Shown in pieces: positions 11,693 to 22,800 of a DNA stretch of 60,000 nucleotides (the stretch's first letter is position 1; the number at the start of each line of letters is the position of its first letter). A model generated the notes under the pieces. It had not been told where the DNA came from, made no database searches, and was given only the letters and a program-made list of their open reading frames with translations. The DNA is taken from contig NC_049992.1 of assembly GCF_000003815.2 (NCBI RefSeq), forward strand, positions 3,273,703-3,333,702, in the 5' to 3' direction. This stretch comes from Branchiostoma floridae. Lineage: Eukaryota; Chordata; Leptocardii; Amphioxiformes; Branchiostomatidae. The position numbers and the translations under genes were made by a program.

Positions 11693-12110
11693 GGTACAGA
11701 AAATTCAGGTCCAGGTCCGGTTCAGGTCCAGAGGATCAGGTCCAGGTCCGGACCTGAACCTGGACCTAATTCAGTATGACTCATACCAATGGTCCATTTC
11801 ACTACAAAGAAATCTATTTGGTGGAGTATTAGACTTACACTGGCGTTTTAAAATCCTACAACGCTAACTGCACCTGTACGATTGGCTGTAAAACTTGGTA
11901 GAAATTACTATAAACTCTGCTCTACTTCACTCTTGTTATTTATTCCACCTGCAAGCGCCAAAACGTTTGAATGCCTGATAAAATAATCTGTTAATTTTCT
12001 AATCGGTCCAACATCCGGCCCACCTAATTTTTTCAGGTCCGGTTTTTCTGCACCGGTTCAATAAGAAAAACCGGTTTTGTACCGGTACGCTGTACCGATA
12101 CCCAGCGCTA
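11693..12110. repeat. Repeat with CAGGTCCGG blocks and ACCGGTAC ends
   Basis: 11693-11765 has multiple CAGGTCC/GGACCTG units in both orientations, and 12020-12100 has CAGGTCCGGTTTTTCTGCACC and ACCGGTTTTGTACCGGTAC. It directly abuts the foldback element, so the two may be one composite unit. Confidence 0.6.
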
Positions 12111-12251
12111 CCACTTAACATCCCCAGTCGAGGACATATAGGTGCTAATCTTTCACCAGGATGGAGGAAGAGAAGTGGCCTCCACCAGCCTTTCTACGGC
12201 GGTGCGGGGATCGCAGAATTCGGCAAAAACATCGGGAAATTGGCCAGAGGA

Positions 12252-12421
12252 TAATCTCCAAGCAGATCCTACAATGGCATAAGATAGTACCAAACTGGCC
12301 AAGGAGTGTAGTCAGCCAAGAGGTGTCCATTTGCGTAGCGAAACACACTCCTAAGCCGGCTTCACTCCTCTGCCAGCTTTTGATACTATCTTATGCTACC
12401 GTAGGATCTGCTTGGAGATTA
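12252..12421. mobile_element. MITE, TAATCTCCAAGCAGATCCTA family, copy 2
   Basis: Same inverted termini as 5713-5880, with the internal segment in opposite orientation: the GGCCAAGGAGTGTAGTCA block lies near the left end here and near the right end there. Confidence 0.88.
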
Positions 12422-14027
12422 GCCAGAGGAGTCAGTTCTCACCTCACTTCACCTCAGCGGTCCCATAGCCTCACCGGCCGTAGAGGCAGCTATCCAATCA
12501 GCATAAGTCAGTCCACACCAAGGCAAATGTTTCTGCGAGACCGGCCAACTACTCTGGTAGGAAAACTCCCCTGGCAAGTTATTCTCCCTATAACAGTCAG
12601 CGTAGTCAGTCTGGTACAGACTATGGGTAAGTGCCTTTGCCGAGAGCACAACATCGGTGACATGCAGTGGATTGGAACCCTGGGCCAAACACGCTAATGA
12701 TCACATCAACACGATGCAATTCAATTAACTGCAAGATATATGGCATCTTAAGATTAATTGTAACATTACCTGCTTGCCCAATGCATCGGGCTAATAAGTA
12801 CAGCTCACATCAACCATAAGGCACGTCTCTGAAATCAGATATATGGCGAGTTGGCTTGAGTACAGTAATCTGGTATATAGATTTGCATTCTTCTCGCTCC
12901 TTTATAATGATGGAAACGCATGGGGGTTCACGTTTAGCTAAAATCGTTCGGCGAAAACGCACGCAGAATGTAGATTCTTCAGTTAATGAGCAAAGAAAGT
13001 GTATATATAGCCCTCTTAGTAATCGAGTTTTCTATTTGAAGCGACGATTTATATTCCTCAAGTCTCTAGGAAATCATGTTCGGGATTACCTTTATGGGCT
13101 AGGATTAAAGAAGATATGAATAGACTTTGACAGCTGGCTTTCCTGGATAGTGTTGGCCAAGGGTCGCAATTACTGCAAATGCGGTGATTCGGGCGTGTGA
13201 CGATGAGTCTGACCGTATTTAGTGATTTGGGACGAAGCCAGATTATTAGTTAGGTCAGAGGCAATGATGCTATCTGCACGTTGTTATATCTTTGCAATGT
13301 TTCTATGCGTTAAGTACACACATTATGTTAAGTATACACATAATCTATTATATATCAATGCCCACCACATCTAGCCAAAGTAAAAAAAAGAATGATCATG
13401 GCAACATTTGGGTACATTGCCTCCAACTACAGCCAAGTTGTAACAGTCATATATATATATTACAAATGTAAGGTAATAACGGCATGCATATCCAAAACAC
13501 GGTAATACCATTGCCGGCGAGAATAAGGTTGTAAGACCAAGCAATATAACCAGCTATGTACACAAAACCTTGGTCATAGTACATTACATAAGCATACATC
13601 TCCCCAGACCAGCCTAACCGGTAACCGGAACCATTAAGTATTGCCCCACTGAGGGGCTGTACGATAGGGGAAGTTGACTTGCCTGTTTCAAGGATCCACA
13701 CTCCTCTGGACTGTCGGCTTCTCGGCTGTTCACTTCATCAGATCATATCAATTACACAGAGGGAGTTGTCAGTACTGCCCCGAACAAAAATGGACGGCTA
13801 AAAAGGTCCGCAGGCGGCTTCAGATCTCTCCGTACTTTGGCGGCAATTTGCGTTCGGGACCCCGGCGTCACCTCGCCGCAACATTTGAAATTCTGCTCGA
13901 CATTCCTGCTGCAATTATCGCCTATTACCATAGCGATGACCTGACCGATGCAGCCGTACAAAGCCGAGTAGAGCCGAGCCGGAGAGAAGCCGACGATGGT
14001 CTGATTGACTCGGGAATATATCTTTGT
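12422..14027. other. Intergenic, no gene recognised
   Basis: 12595-12700 is a reverse SINE fragment. 12950-13120 and 13790-14000 have longer open frames and somewhat higher GC in the second, but I find no family similarity or convincing splice signals. The 13790-14000 block might be an isolated exon or promoter of an unseen transcript. Confidence 0.35.
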
Positions 14028-14590
14028 TGATCAGGAGGAGTCTCTAACGGCGTCGGAAGTATATTGTGTTGGAATGTGTCAGTTATTTCGCTCTAAGAGA
14101 TTGTGTGCAACCTCGGATAAGAATCTGTGGGTCTGTTTACAGATACGTTGTATGCAGGGGCCACAACAGACATTTGTATGGCGCTGTATGTATGTCTGAA
14201 TTAGTTATGAATCCTTTTTTGATCATGAGGTTTCTCAAAAGGCGTCGGAAGTGTCTTGTGTCGGGATATGTCAATCATTTTTCGCTTAGTTTAGATTGTG
14301 TGCAACCACGGATTAGATTCTGTAGGTCTGTTTATAAATACGTTGTGGACACAACGGACATTTGTATGGCACTGTATAGTTGTCTGGCTCTGCTACGTAT
14401 CATTGTTGATCATGGGATTTCTCTGAAGGCGTCGGAAGTGTCTTGTGTTGGGATATGTCAATTATTTTTCGCTTAGTTTAGATTGTATGTAACCGCGCAT
14501 AAGATAAGATTCTGTAGGTCCGTGTACATCACATACAAGTCATTTCAATCGATTATATCTGGTTCGTTTATAAATCTTTGTTGATTAGAA
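14028..14590. repeat. Three tandem units of about 190 bp
   Basis: Units start at about 14028, 14220 and 14407, each beginning GATCA(G/T)G and containing GCGTCGGAAGT, ATTGTGT, CAACC, CTGT(A/G)GGTC, ACATTTGTATGGC. They drift steadily apart. No coding pattern is conserved between units. Confidence 0.85.
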
Positions 14591-15600
14591 TGGTTCTTTA
14601 AAGTCGTCTTGTGTTAGACCATGCCGCTGTGTGCGGTAGGAGCTGTCTTTTGACCGGTATAGTGGATTATTTTTGTAGATTTGTTTACAAATGCATTATG
14701 CAGTGGCCATATGTATAGCCAACACTTGTAAAACTTTACCTTGACGTATTGTCACTGCAATGAACTTTGAAGTCCCAACAGGTCCCAACTCTATCCTATT
14801 TGGTACTTTTGAAAAGGAGGATTTTTTTTGTAACAACAATATGCTAAAAGTCCGATTTCTCTGTTGATGAGTTCGCTAAGATCAGTTGCATATATTTTGA
14901 CTGAAGCGAAGCGGTGTTGTCTTGTAGGACTAAATGTATAAAATTAAATGCCGAGGCTGCAACGGATACGGATCGGCTGCTTTATCTTTACCGTTACTAT
15001 CGCTGTTAGTATGAGCCCATTTGAACATGTTATCTCAGAAATTTTGATGCAATTATGTTTTGCCATTTTTATTAAGGTTTCTGCGGTTCCTGTATATTCC
15101 GCTAGGGGATATTGAAACACCTTAATATAGTGAAGCACAAGCGTGTTATATGAGAGAGAGCTTCATCGTTATTTCTTCAAAAGGAAGTGATGTTGTTTAT
15201 GGCCTGTCTGTGTATTTGTGTGTGTAACTGTGCATGTGTGTGTGAGAGTGTGTGTGTGACTGTGACTGTATGCGTGTGCACGTGTGTGAGGGTGTGTGTG
15301 CGTTTGTGAATTTGTGTGTATCAGAGAGAGGGAGAGCGAGCATGTTCTCTGTCCATCTTTGTTTTTGCAGTGCAGTTTCTGTTTTAGTTTCTGTTTCAGA
15401 TGAACATAGACAGCATTGCCATCTACTTATTTTGTTCTTATAATGAATTACAATAATGTCTTGAGATGAATAAATAAATAAATTCTATTTATGATATCCA
15501 AGTCATGATATCCATTTATATAGTACTCTCCAAGCAGAGGTCAGGCTCCGACTGTTTGTTGACGTTTTAGTCGCTTTTATCGGGCTTTCTATTTTGCTTC
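14591..15600. other. Intergenic, TG-rich, no gene
   Basis: 15195-15320 is a long impure TG tract that produces spurious cysteine-rich open frames. The rest shows nothing supportable. Confidence 0.5.
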
Positions 15601-15604
15601 CGTG

Positions 15605-15800
15605 CGATGGCATCCTGGCTACCCGGCAATAAGCCTCTGCAACCTGCTAGTGATTAAAATGTGATAGAGTGTTGTGTTAAGTCTCTGGCGAGAAAAACAA
15701 CTTCTAGACTAATTAGGAGATTTAGTGCTGATGTGTTGAGTAAGAAGAAATTGAATACATAATTGAACATCTTGCCTCATGCACATTCACCATAAGGTAT
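15605..15800 (-). repeat. Inverted copy of receptor gene A's own 5' flank
   Basis: The reverse complement matches 18040-18215, immediately upstream of the start codon: GCAAGATGTTCAATTATG, ACTCA(A/C)CAC(A/G)TCAGC, GTCTAGAAGTTGTTTTT, GCTAGCAGGTTGCAGAG. The arms lie about 2.3 kb apart. Confidence 0.85.
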
Positions 15801-15956
15801 CCTGGCCCCTTTACTGTAGTGATGATGGGGGTTTGTGGCAGCCTGGTATCCAGCCGTATTTGAATGTTAAATTGTTTATCCGAGAAGAGGATAATGAATA
15901 CGTTTAAGATCGCTTTACCCTGATGTCACTGTACACTGAAAACAGAAAACATCATT

Positions 15957-16065
15957 GTGGCGCAACTGCAGGGTATTTAGCCCAGAACCCAGAGGTCCTG
16001 GGTTCGAATCCCATCATGCTACTGATCTTGTTCCCTTGGGCACTCTACACGGCCTAGCGCCCGAG
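15957..16065 (+). mobile_element. tRNA-derived SINE fragment
   Basis: tRNA-like GTGGCGCAACTGCAGGGTA (A-box region) and B box GGTTCGAATCC at about 16001-16011, then GATCTTGTTCCCTTGGGCAC, the family body. Truncated; not a functional tRNA because it continues into SINE body without a matching acceptor stem. Confidence 0.75.
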
Positions 16066-16230
16066 CCTCTCTGCACATTGCATTAGACTCGGGAGCTGAA
16101 ATACGGCTGGGAGGCAGACGAGACTCGGGAGCTATAATAGGGCTGGATACCAGGCTAGTTTTGTAGCTCCATGCGCTTACCATGTGTCCTTACCCTGGAG
16201 AGCAGATCCTCTGGCAAGCACAACATTCTG

Positions 16231-16503
16231 ATTGGGTGACATGTAGCCATATGATGCTATTGGGTGACATGTAGCCATATGATGCTATTGGGTGACATGT
16301 AGCCATATGATGCTATTGGGTGACATGTAGCCATATGATGCTATTGGGTGACATGTAGCCATATGATGCTATTGGGTGACATGTAGCCATATGATGCTAT
16401 TGGGTGACATGTAGCCATATGATGCTATTGGGTGACATGTAGCCATATGATGCTATTGGGTGACATGTAGCCATATGATGCTATTGGGTGACATGTAGCC
16501 ATA
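16231..16503 (+). repeat. 28-bp minisatellite, about 9.75 near-identical copies
   Basis: Exact unit ATTGGGTGACATGTAGCC plus ATATGATGCT. Copies start every 28 bp from 16231 to 16483. Unit B has only a single version (about 26865-26893, GATGCTATTGGGAGACATGT), so the expansion happened in unit A after the duplication. Confidence 0.96.
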
Positions 16504-16560
16504 GTTGTTTTTTTTAGAACAGGCGAAAATCAATGCGAGGGTGGCTGCCATCCATGGAAT

Positions 16561-17142
16561 TACGAGGGGCGTGCAATTAGTAATGGTCCTGACCCATTTC
16601 CCATAGCAGGAGATTAATGAAACTTGGCACAGTTATTAGTCTTTCTCTTCATAGGAATCACCCAGAGTTATGCATTTCTCCCATCGTTTGATGCAGCTCT
16701 GGACACCGATTTTGTAGGACACCCCAGGTTGGTCCTCCAACTGATGCCTCATCAATGGCACAAGAGGGACGACCAGGTCTGGGAGCTGTTTCCACAGACT
16801 TCCAGCCACGTTTGAATTCAGGATGCCAGCGTTTTACAAGGTCATATGATGGGGCATCATCACCATAAGTTTCATTTATTTCATCAAAAGTCTTCTTTGG
16901 TGTGCGTCCTTTCAAATACAAAAACCGGATCACTGCGCGACACTCAACTGGTTCCATTTCACACCTGGTCCATTTCGCACCTGACTAAGTTCAAACACCA
17001 GTAAATCAGAAACCACAATTAGTTCAGAGCTGTCTTTTGCAACATAACCCATAGAGATATGAATTATTACACAGACAAAATTTCATTTAGATCAGACAAC
17101 TGGAAGTGGGTCAGGACCATTACTTATTGCACGCCCCTCGTA
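16561..17142 (-). mobile_element. Internally deleted mariner-like element
   Basis: Inverted termini CGAGGGGCGTGCAAT at 16563 and ATTGCACGCCCCTCG ending at 17140, continuing over GGTCCTGACCCA / TGGGTCAGGACC, flanked by TA on both sides (16561-16562, 17141-17142) as expected of Tc1/mariner. At about 580 bp it is far shorter than a full element (about 1.3 kb) and keeps only the N-terminal part of the transposase. Confidence 0.92.
16658..16957 (-). pseudogene. Truncated mariner transposase, N-terminal HTH domain only
   Basis: Starts with ATG at 16957. VECRAVIRFLYLKGRTPKKT, then INETYGDDAPSYDLVKRWH and RPGRPSCAID, matches the mariner N-terminal HTH layout (first helix-turn-helix, RxGRPS linker). 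The DD34D catalytic domain is absent, so it cannot transpose itself but could still bind its own termini if expressed. Confidence 0.88.
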
Positions 17143-17265
17143 AGATAGTGTTGCCTTACCACCGTTCCGTTGTTGGTAGATTTTGTCACAGGTTTTTAAA
17201 AACATATTGCCACATAGAATATGGCAATGTTGCTAACTGAAAATGTGTTGTTGATTGGTGTGCAT

Positions 17266-17365
17266 NNNNNNNNNNNNNNNNNNNNNNNNNNNNNNNNNNN
17301 NNNNNNNNNNNNNNNNNNNNNNNNNNNNNNNNNNNNNNNNNNNNNNNNNNNNNNNNNNNNNNNNN
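17266..17365. other. Assembly gap, 100 N
   Basis: Exactly 100 N, probably a placeholder of unknown size. In unit B the matching sequence (about 27140-27150) is continuous (TTGATTGGTGTTGCATAAAA), so the gap may hide an insertion or an unresolved repeat. Confidence 0.99.
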
Positions 17366-17651
17366 ATTTCAGCGATCCGGAGTCTAGTGGAGACTAGGTG
17401 TTGCATAAAAACTTTCTAGGGTGAAATTAGATAACCAGGTTTGATCTCTGCACAGAATTTGAAATAAAACCCCATCATCATCATTACAGCAATGGGACCA
17501 AAATGCTATGCGAGCACATTTATTTCGTATCATGCAAGATACATGTATGTCTAAATATGCAAAGTTTCTTACACGACACGTCAGCACTTTTAACTCTCCT
17601 AATCAGTCTGTAAGTTGTTTTTTTCTCGCCACAAATATTCCACAGAATTCT

Positions 17652-17872
17652 GTAACAGTAGTTCACCTTTATCCACATGGTAACCTATATCCGTTGTTTT
17701 TAAAACCAAGATATTTAGGGGAATCTAGTCGACGGACGCTGCATTGAAAATGCAATATTTTCATAGAATTCCGGTCTGAAACAGCCGTTTGTCGAGTTGA
17801 TATCCCTAAATACTCTGATTTTATATACAACGGATAAATGTTACCCCGCGGATAAAAGTGAACTAGTGTTAC
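17652..17872. mobile_element. MITE with 10-bp target duplication in unit A
   Basis: Termini GTAACAGTAGTTCACCTTTA and TAAAAGTGAACTAGTGTTAC are inverted with mismatches. Flanks are ACAGAATTCT at 17642-17651 and at 17873-17882. Unit B has one ACAGAATTCT at 27384-27393 and no element. The 9-10 bp duplication suggests a Mutator-like driver. A relative lies at 23188-23409. Confidence 0.92.
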
Positions 17873-17879
17873 ACAGAAT

Positions 17880-18235
17880 TCTAACAAGCGGCAGTTGGAC
17901 CTGTTGGACCTGTTGAAATTAAAGGCACTGCATAACAGTTTTCGAGGTTAGATCTCTGTTTCACAAAATCTAAGAAAACAATACATCATCATCATGACAT
18001 GTACAGCAATGGGACCGAAAAACTGTGCTTCGTTAATGCAAATGAAGCAAGATGTTCAATTATGCAAAGCTTCTTCGAATTCTTACTCACCACGTCAGCT
18101 CACTAAATTGGTCTAGAAGTTGTTTTTTTTGACGCAGATTTTCCAGAACATTCTATTGTATCTTAATCGCTAGCAGGTTGCAGAGACTTATTGCACAAGA
18201 CGCGATCGTACTGAAGCTGAATAAAATCCTCCGCG
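17880..18235 (+). promoter_or_regulatory. 5' flank of receptor gene A
   Basis: Upstream region of the start codon. Part of it (ATCATCAT, GCAATGGGACC, ATGCAAG, TATGCAAA(G)) is repeated once further upstream at about 17395-17600, and again in unit B, so the promoter region itself is duplicated. No TATA box seen. Confidence 0.45.
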
Positions 18236-18557
18236 ATGTCCGAGTTTAACTTTAAAGATTGGGCCGCTGCGTCCAAGCTGACACCGGCCACAACCAGGGC
18301 ACTTGTTGATCACGACCTGGCCGAGAAGGACGCCCTGCTGTGCGTCACCCCTGAGATGCTGAAGGCGCTAGGCCTCACCATCGGTCAGTACGCGCTGATT
18401 TGCAGGGCTACTGCAGGACTACAGGCCGCGGGCCCGGCTGCGACTGGCACCGAGACCCAAATCGCGTCTCCAGACCTCAACCAGGATCAGGACCTGACCG
18501 ACCAACCGTCCCAGATAGAGGGGATCGGCGTGCTTCAAGACCTCGTCCCCGAACAAG
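18236..18557 (+). CDS. Receptor A exon 1: SAM-like domain
   Basis: Starts at the first ATG (CCGCGATGTCC), ends phase 1 at GTGAGA. MSEFNFKDWAAASKLTPATT ... DLAEKDALLCVTPEMLKALG ... GQYALICRA has the SAM pattern (acidic/hydrophobic helices, L-L-x-(L/V)-T-x-E-x-L-K-x-L-G). Homology to SAM is by pattern only. Confidence 0.85.
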
Positions 18558-19800
18558 GTGAGAAACAAAGATCAGGATTTAACATACCTGGAATAAGAGA
18601 TCAATTTAAAATACCTGAAACACACGTTTTAGCAAAACTCCCTACTCTTTCGTTCTTAGAATAATGCAATTGGAACAGCTGGGTAATTTTTGAGCACAGT
18701 ATTCTTCGGTAAACACCCGTCTTTCTTTCTTCTGCAAAAAGAAGGCTATGTGGTATATATGTATTGAAGAAGACTAAAATGTTCAATTATAATATACTAA
18801 TCTGATTAAACTATTNNNNNNNNNNNNNNNNNNNNNNNNNNNNNNNNNNNNNNNNNNNNNNNNNNNNNNNNNNNNNNNNNNNNNNNNNNNNNNNNNNNNN
18901 NNNNNNNNNNNNNNNNNNNNNNNNNNNNNNNNNNNNNNNNNNNNNNNNNNNNNNNNNNNNNNNNNNNNNNNNNNNNNNNNNNNNNNNNNNNNNNNNNNNN
19001 NNNNNNNNNNNNNNNNNNNNNNNNNNNNNNNNNNNNNNNNNNNNNNNNNNNNNNNNNNNNNNNNNNNNNNNNNNNNNNNNNNNNNNNNNNNNNNNNNNNN
19101 NNNNNNNNNNNNNNNNNNNNNNNNNNNNNNNNNNNNNNNNNNNNNNNNNNNNNNNNNNNNNNNNNNNNNNNNNNNNNNNNNNNNNNNNNNNNNNNNNNNN
19201 NNNNNNNNNNNNNNNNNNNGAACCATACGCTGTTACATACTCGTATGACAATGAACTTCAATATCGTTCATCCGAAAATCAGCCGAGTCCTTCAGAAGGT
19301 GTGATCGACAGTTCTGGCCTATCAAACCTTCGGTGTGCCCCGGACAGTCTTCGTCCGAATCCGACGTACGGTGCAGATGAACCCGAACGAGAGGCAGAGG
19401 GTGAAGGAGCTGATACAAGCACACAGGACAGACCTGGTCCTAACCCACCCACGCTTCAGCCTAATCCAACGTACGGGAAAGGCGTTGACCAACAGGCAGC
19501 AGGTGGTAAGGACGTTGACTTTATTTAGATCCACATTTAGCTTAACAGTGTTGTCAGCTATTGTTCCTGTGGTTATCCACATAAAAATACACCAATGCAC
19601 ATGTAACGGACATGACGGAAATATTCTAAAAAATAAACACACTAAAATTACATCGGATACATCATAAATATGTACATTTCAAACTGCAGGGCTAAGAGAA
19701 AATACAAGTTGGTAAGGAATGGCAAAGGTAACAAAGAGTATCCTTAGTAAGGATACTCTTTGTTACCTTTGCCAGAATGGCTAAGGTTATGTTTTGGGCG

Positions 19801-19862
<62 letters not shown>

Positions 19863-22800
19863 AACAGCATAACTCAAGAAGCCTTGGATGGTAGGTAGGT
19901 GGGTAGGGGTCGGTAAAACGAAGGTCAAGTTCGATAATGGGCCCCTAGCGGCTTGCCAAGGTACTGCAGCGGAAACTCAATTTTTTATATCTCGTGTTCT
20001 ACACATGCTGTGGTCATGATTTTTGAGTGGTAGATAGCCCTCGGGGCAGAGAGTTAGTGCTGTGAGTTTGGGCCCCCTAGCAGGCGCCGGTTTCCTTCCA
20101 AACTTTGGACGAAAATAACTCTACAACGTGTTGACGGATCTTCATGATTTTTTGTATGTAGATAGAATGAGTGTTGAGTTACATAATAGAATGCTAATTA
20201 TGCAAATCAACAGCTAATTTGCATAATTAATGAGGAAAGTTTATAAATCCACTGCATTCCATGATAGGACTTTCAAACTTGTCACATATGTAGCTGGGAA
20301 GGAGAGAAATGTCAGTAGGTATCAATTATGCAAATGATGACCTCATTTGCATAATTAATCAGAAAATATGAACATGTTGACGGATCATCATGTTTTTTGG
20401 TATGTAGGTAGCGTAAGTGAAGACCTACATAATGAGATACCAATCATGCAAATAAACAGCTAATTTGCATAATTAATGAGGACGTTTTATAAATTCACTA
20501 CATTCCATGATAGGACTTTAAAACTTGTCACATGTAGCTGAGAAAGAGAGAAATGTCAATACATATTTATCATGCAAATGACAATCTCATTTGCATAATT
20601 AATGAAAAATATGAACGTGTTGACGGATCGTCATGATTTTGGTAGATGTAGATAGCCTAACTGAAGACTTAAATAATGTGATACTTATAATGCAAATCAA
20701 CAGCTAATTTGCAGAATTGATTAGGAAAAGTTCTGCATTCCATTATAATACGTTCAAAGTTGTCATATATGTAACTGAGAAAGAGAGCAGAGAGTGAGAG
20801 GTGTATTTAAAGACTTTGAAAGAGAATAAGTCAAGAATGCCAAGGATCATCATGATTTTTGGCATGCTGATAGCTTAAGTAATGCTTGATACAATTTGAT
20901 ATTGATTAATTGTAAATTGGAATCTAATTTGCATACCTAATGTCGAAATTTTATAAACAAACTCCAAGCATATAAACGTAAAATAAAATGAAAAGGTAAC
21001 GCATTTGTCTACAGACATCATTCTACATATTAACAAACCTGGTTTATTTGGCAAAGGTATGTGTTCGTGGAACTCTAGTTATCACTAACTTGACTTATTT
21101 GTCTGTGGATGTGTCTAAAAACCCTTTTGTATATAATACACTGATTGGTCGTCTAAATTGTCAGTGGTAATGTAATCTACTTTGCATCTTTGCATCACTT
21201 GTCAAAATTTAAAAGATCCTTTAAGGAGGGCAGATAAATCAAGGCAGATACCTAAACCAACATTATGATGACTGTCATCGCCATCATGGCCATAATGGCT
21301 GTTCCTACTTTGCACTTCAGCTAGGTGTTGCTGCTAAAATCCCGATAGTGACTCATTTTGTCCACGCCCACGCCTCCCCCCGTTACAATATCATTATCTC
21401 TCCAACCAATCCTGTTGGAGTCCTTAATGCAGGTTTGCTTCTCGCGTAGCCGTGAGATGCCATAAGATACACAATGTGCCACCTACATATAGCGACGAGA
21501 AGCAGTACTCCAGTTAGAAGCTCTGAGGAAGGTACATACTGCTTGTTCAAAAGAATTCTGCTATCCTATATTTTACCAAGCTTATGAGAGCGGTATAAGA
21601 ACAGTACATCGTCCGACTACTGAACTCATGGACTGTGCCGTTTCTACCTTATCTGTCGATTTTATTGGTTAACCCAATCTGTATATAAATCTGTATATAT
21701 TTTAATACGTTTGATAATTGTCAACGATTTTAATTGTCCTCGTTATGTTGTCCGTGTTACAACTATCTATGTTAGTACATGAGCCATTCAGGGCCAATTT
21801 CTGAGTCCTGCGAATCTGTACTTTTTATGGACCCAATAAACCATTATCATTATTATTATTATAAGCTGATCAAATCATTTTCGGATGCCGTTCTGCAGTC
21901 CATCATTACCGTTGGCACATTGTCCTGGTGGTTTCCATTGTTCTGACAGGGCTCATCATTGCAGCCTACGTCTCAGCCGTCCATAGTCAGGACATACAAA
22001 CGGTAAAGTGTCAGCTGTTTTTTTTTTGTATCTTAATACACTTGTTTTTCAAATAAAAGGTACTGATAGTCACATAGCCTTTTTGAGAGTAGGGGCAGTG
22101 GGTTATTGTTATCCACTGTGTCTAGGGCAAGGTATTGGAAGGTGGAGCCCATCCCTTTGTTTCCACCGCCTTTTACTTGCCAAACTAAGTCAAGATGACA
22201 AGAACCTGTTTTTACACCAGGGTGGTTTCGGGAAAGTCGTGCAAAGTGCCTTTCCGAAGGGCAAAAAATCGGTAGCATGCCAGGATTCGAACCCATGACC
22301 TCTGGGTTCTGGGTATTTCTGTCTTGTCTTGACTCAAAACTATAAGAGTTGAATATTTCACATGTACGGGGCAATGTGTAATTTTGTTTGTTGCTCTTAT
22401 TTTCCAGTCCTACTCTACGCACGACTTCGGAACCTGGAGCACACTCAACGTTTCAGGGTCTGAAGGCACTATAGCTGTGATCAAAGACACGGAGGTAAAT
22501 GGTATACTTTGTGCAGCATTATCTATATCTCTGTATCTATTTCTATAGGTTGCTAGCTTGATAGATAGGAACAGTATCTATCAGGCTATCTCCCTATCTG
22601 TTATCATAGAATGGTAGATAGAAGGATAAACATAGCCAAATAGACGGATACATAGAGACGAATACACACTATTAGATTGATAGATTGATAATAGATAAAT
22701 GTAAAGATAGATAGATATCAACCCAAAGCTCCAGACACAAGAGAAAGTGCTTTTTCTCCATGTCTTTTCACTTTAGGTCAATCCTACCGAGGACATGGCA

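Noticed and set aside
11429-11867. Glycine/arginine-rich open frames
   Set aside because: Product of the GC-rich block repeats of the foldback element.
12161-12697. 178-codon open frame
   Set aside because: Runs through a MITE (12252-12421) and a reverse SINE fragment; no family similarity.
13674-14476. Possible unknown gene in 13.7-14.5 kb
   Set aside because: The frames follow a three-unit tandem repeat whose units do not conserve a reading frame; the upstream GC-rich block has no supporting splice sites.
16231-16503. CRISPR-like array of regular short repeats
   Set aside because: Units are contiguous 28-bp copies without variable spacers, in a eukaryotic genome; it is a minisatellite.
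18783-19261. Long frames across the N block
   Set aside because: Artefact of translating N.
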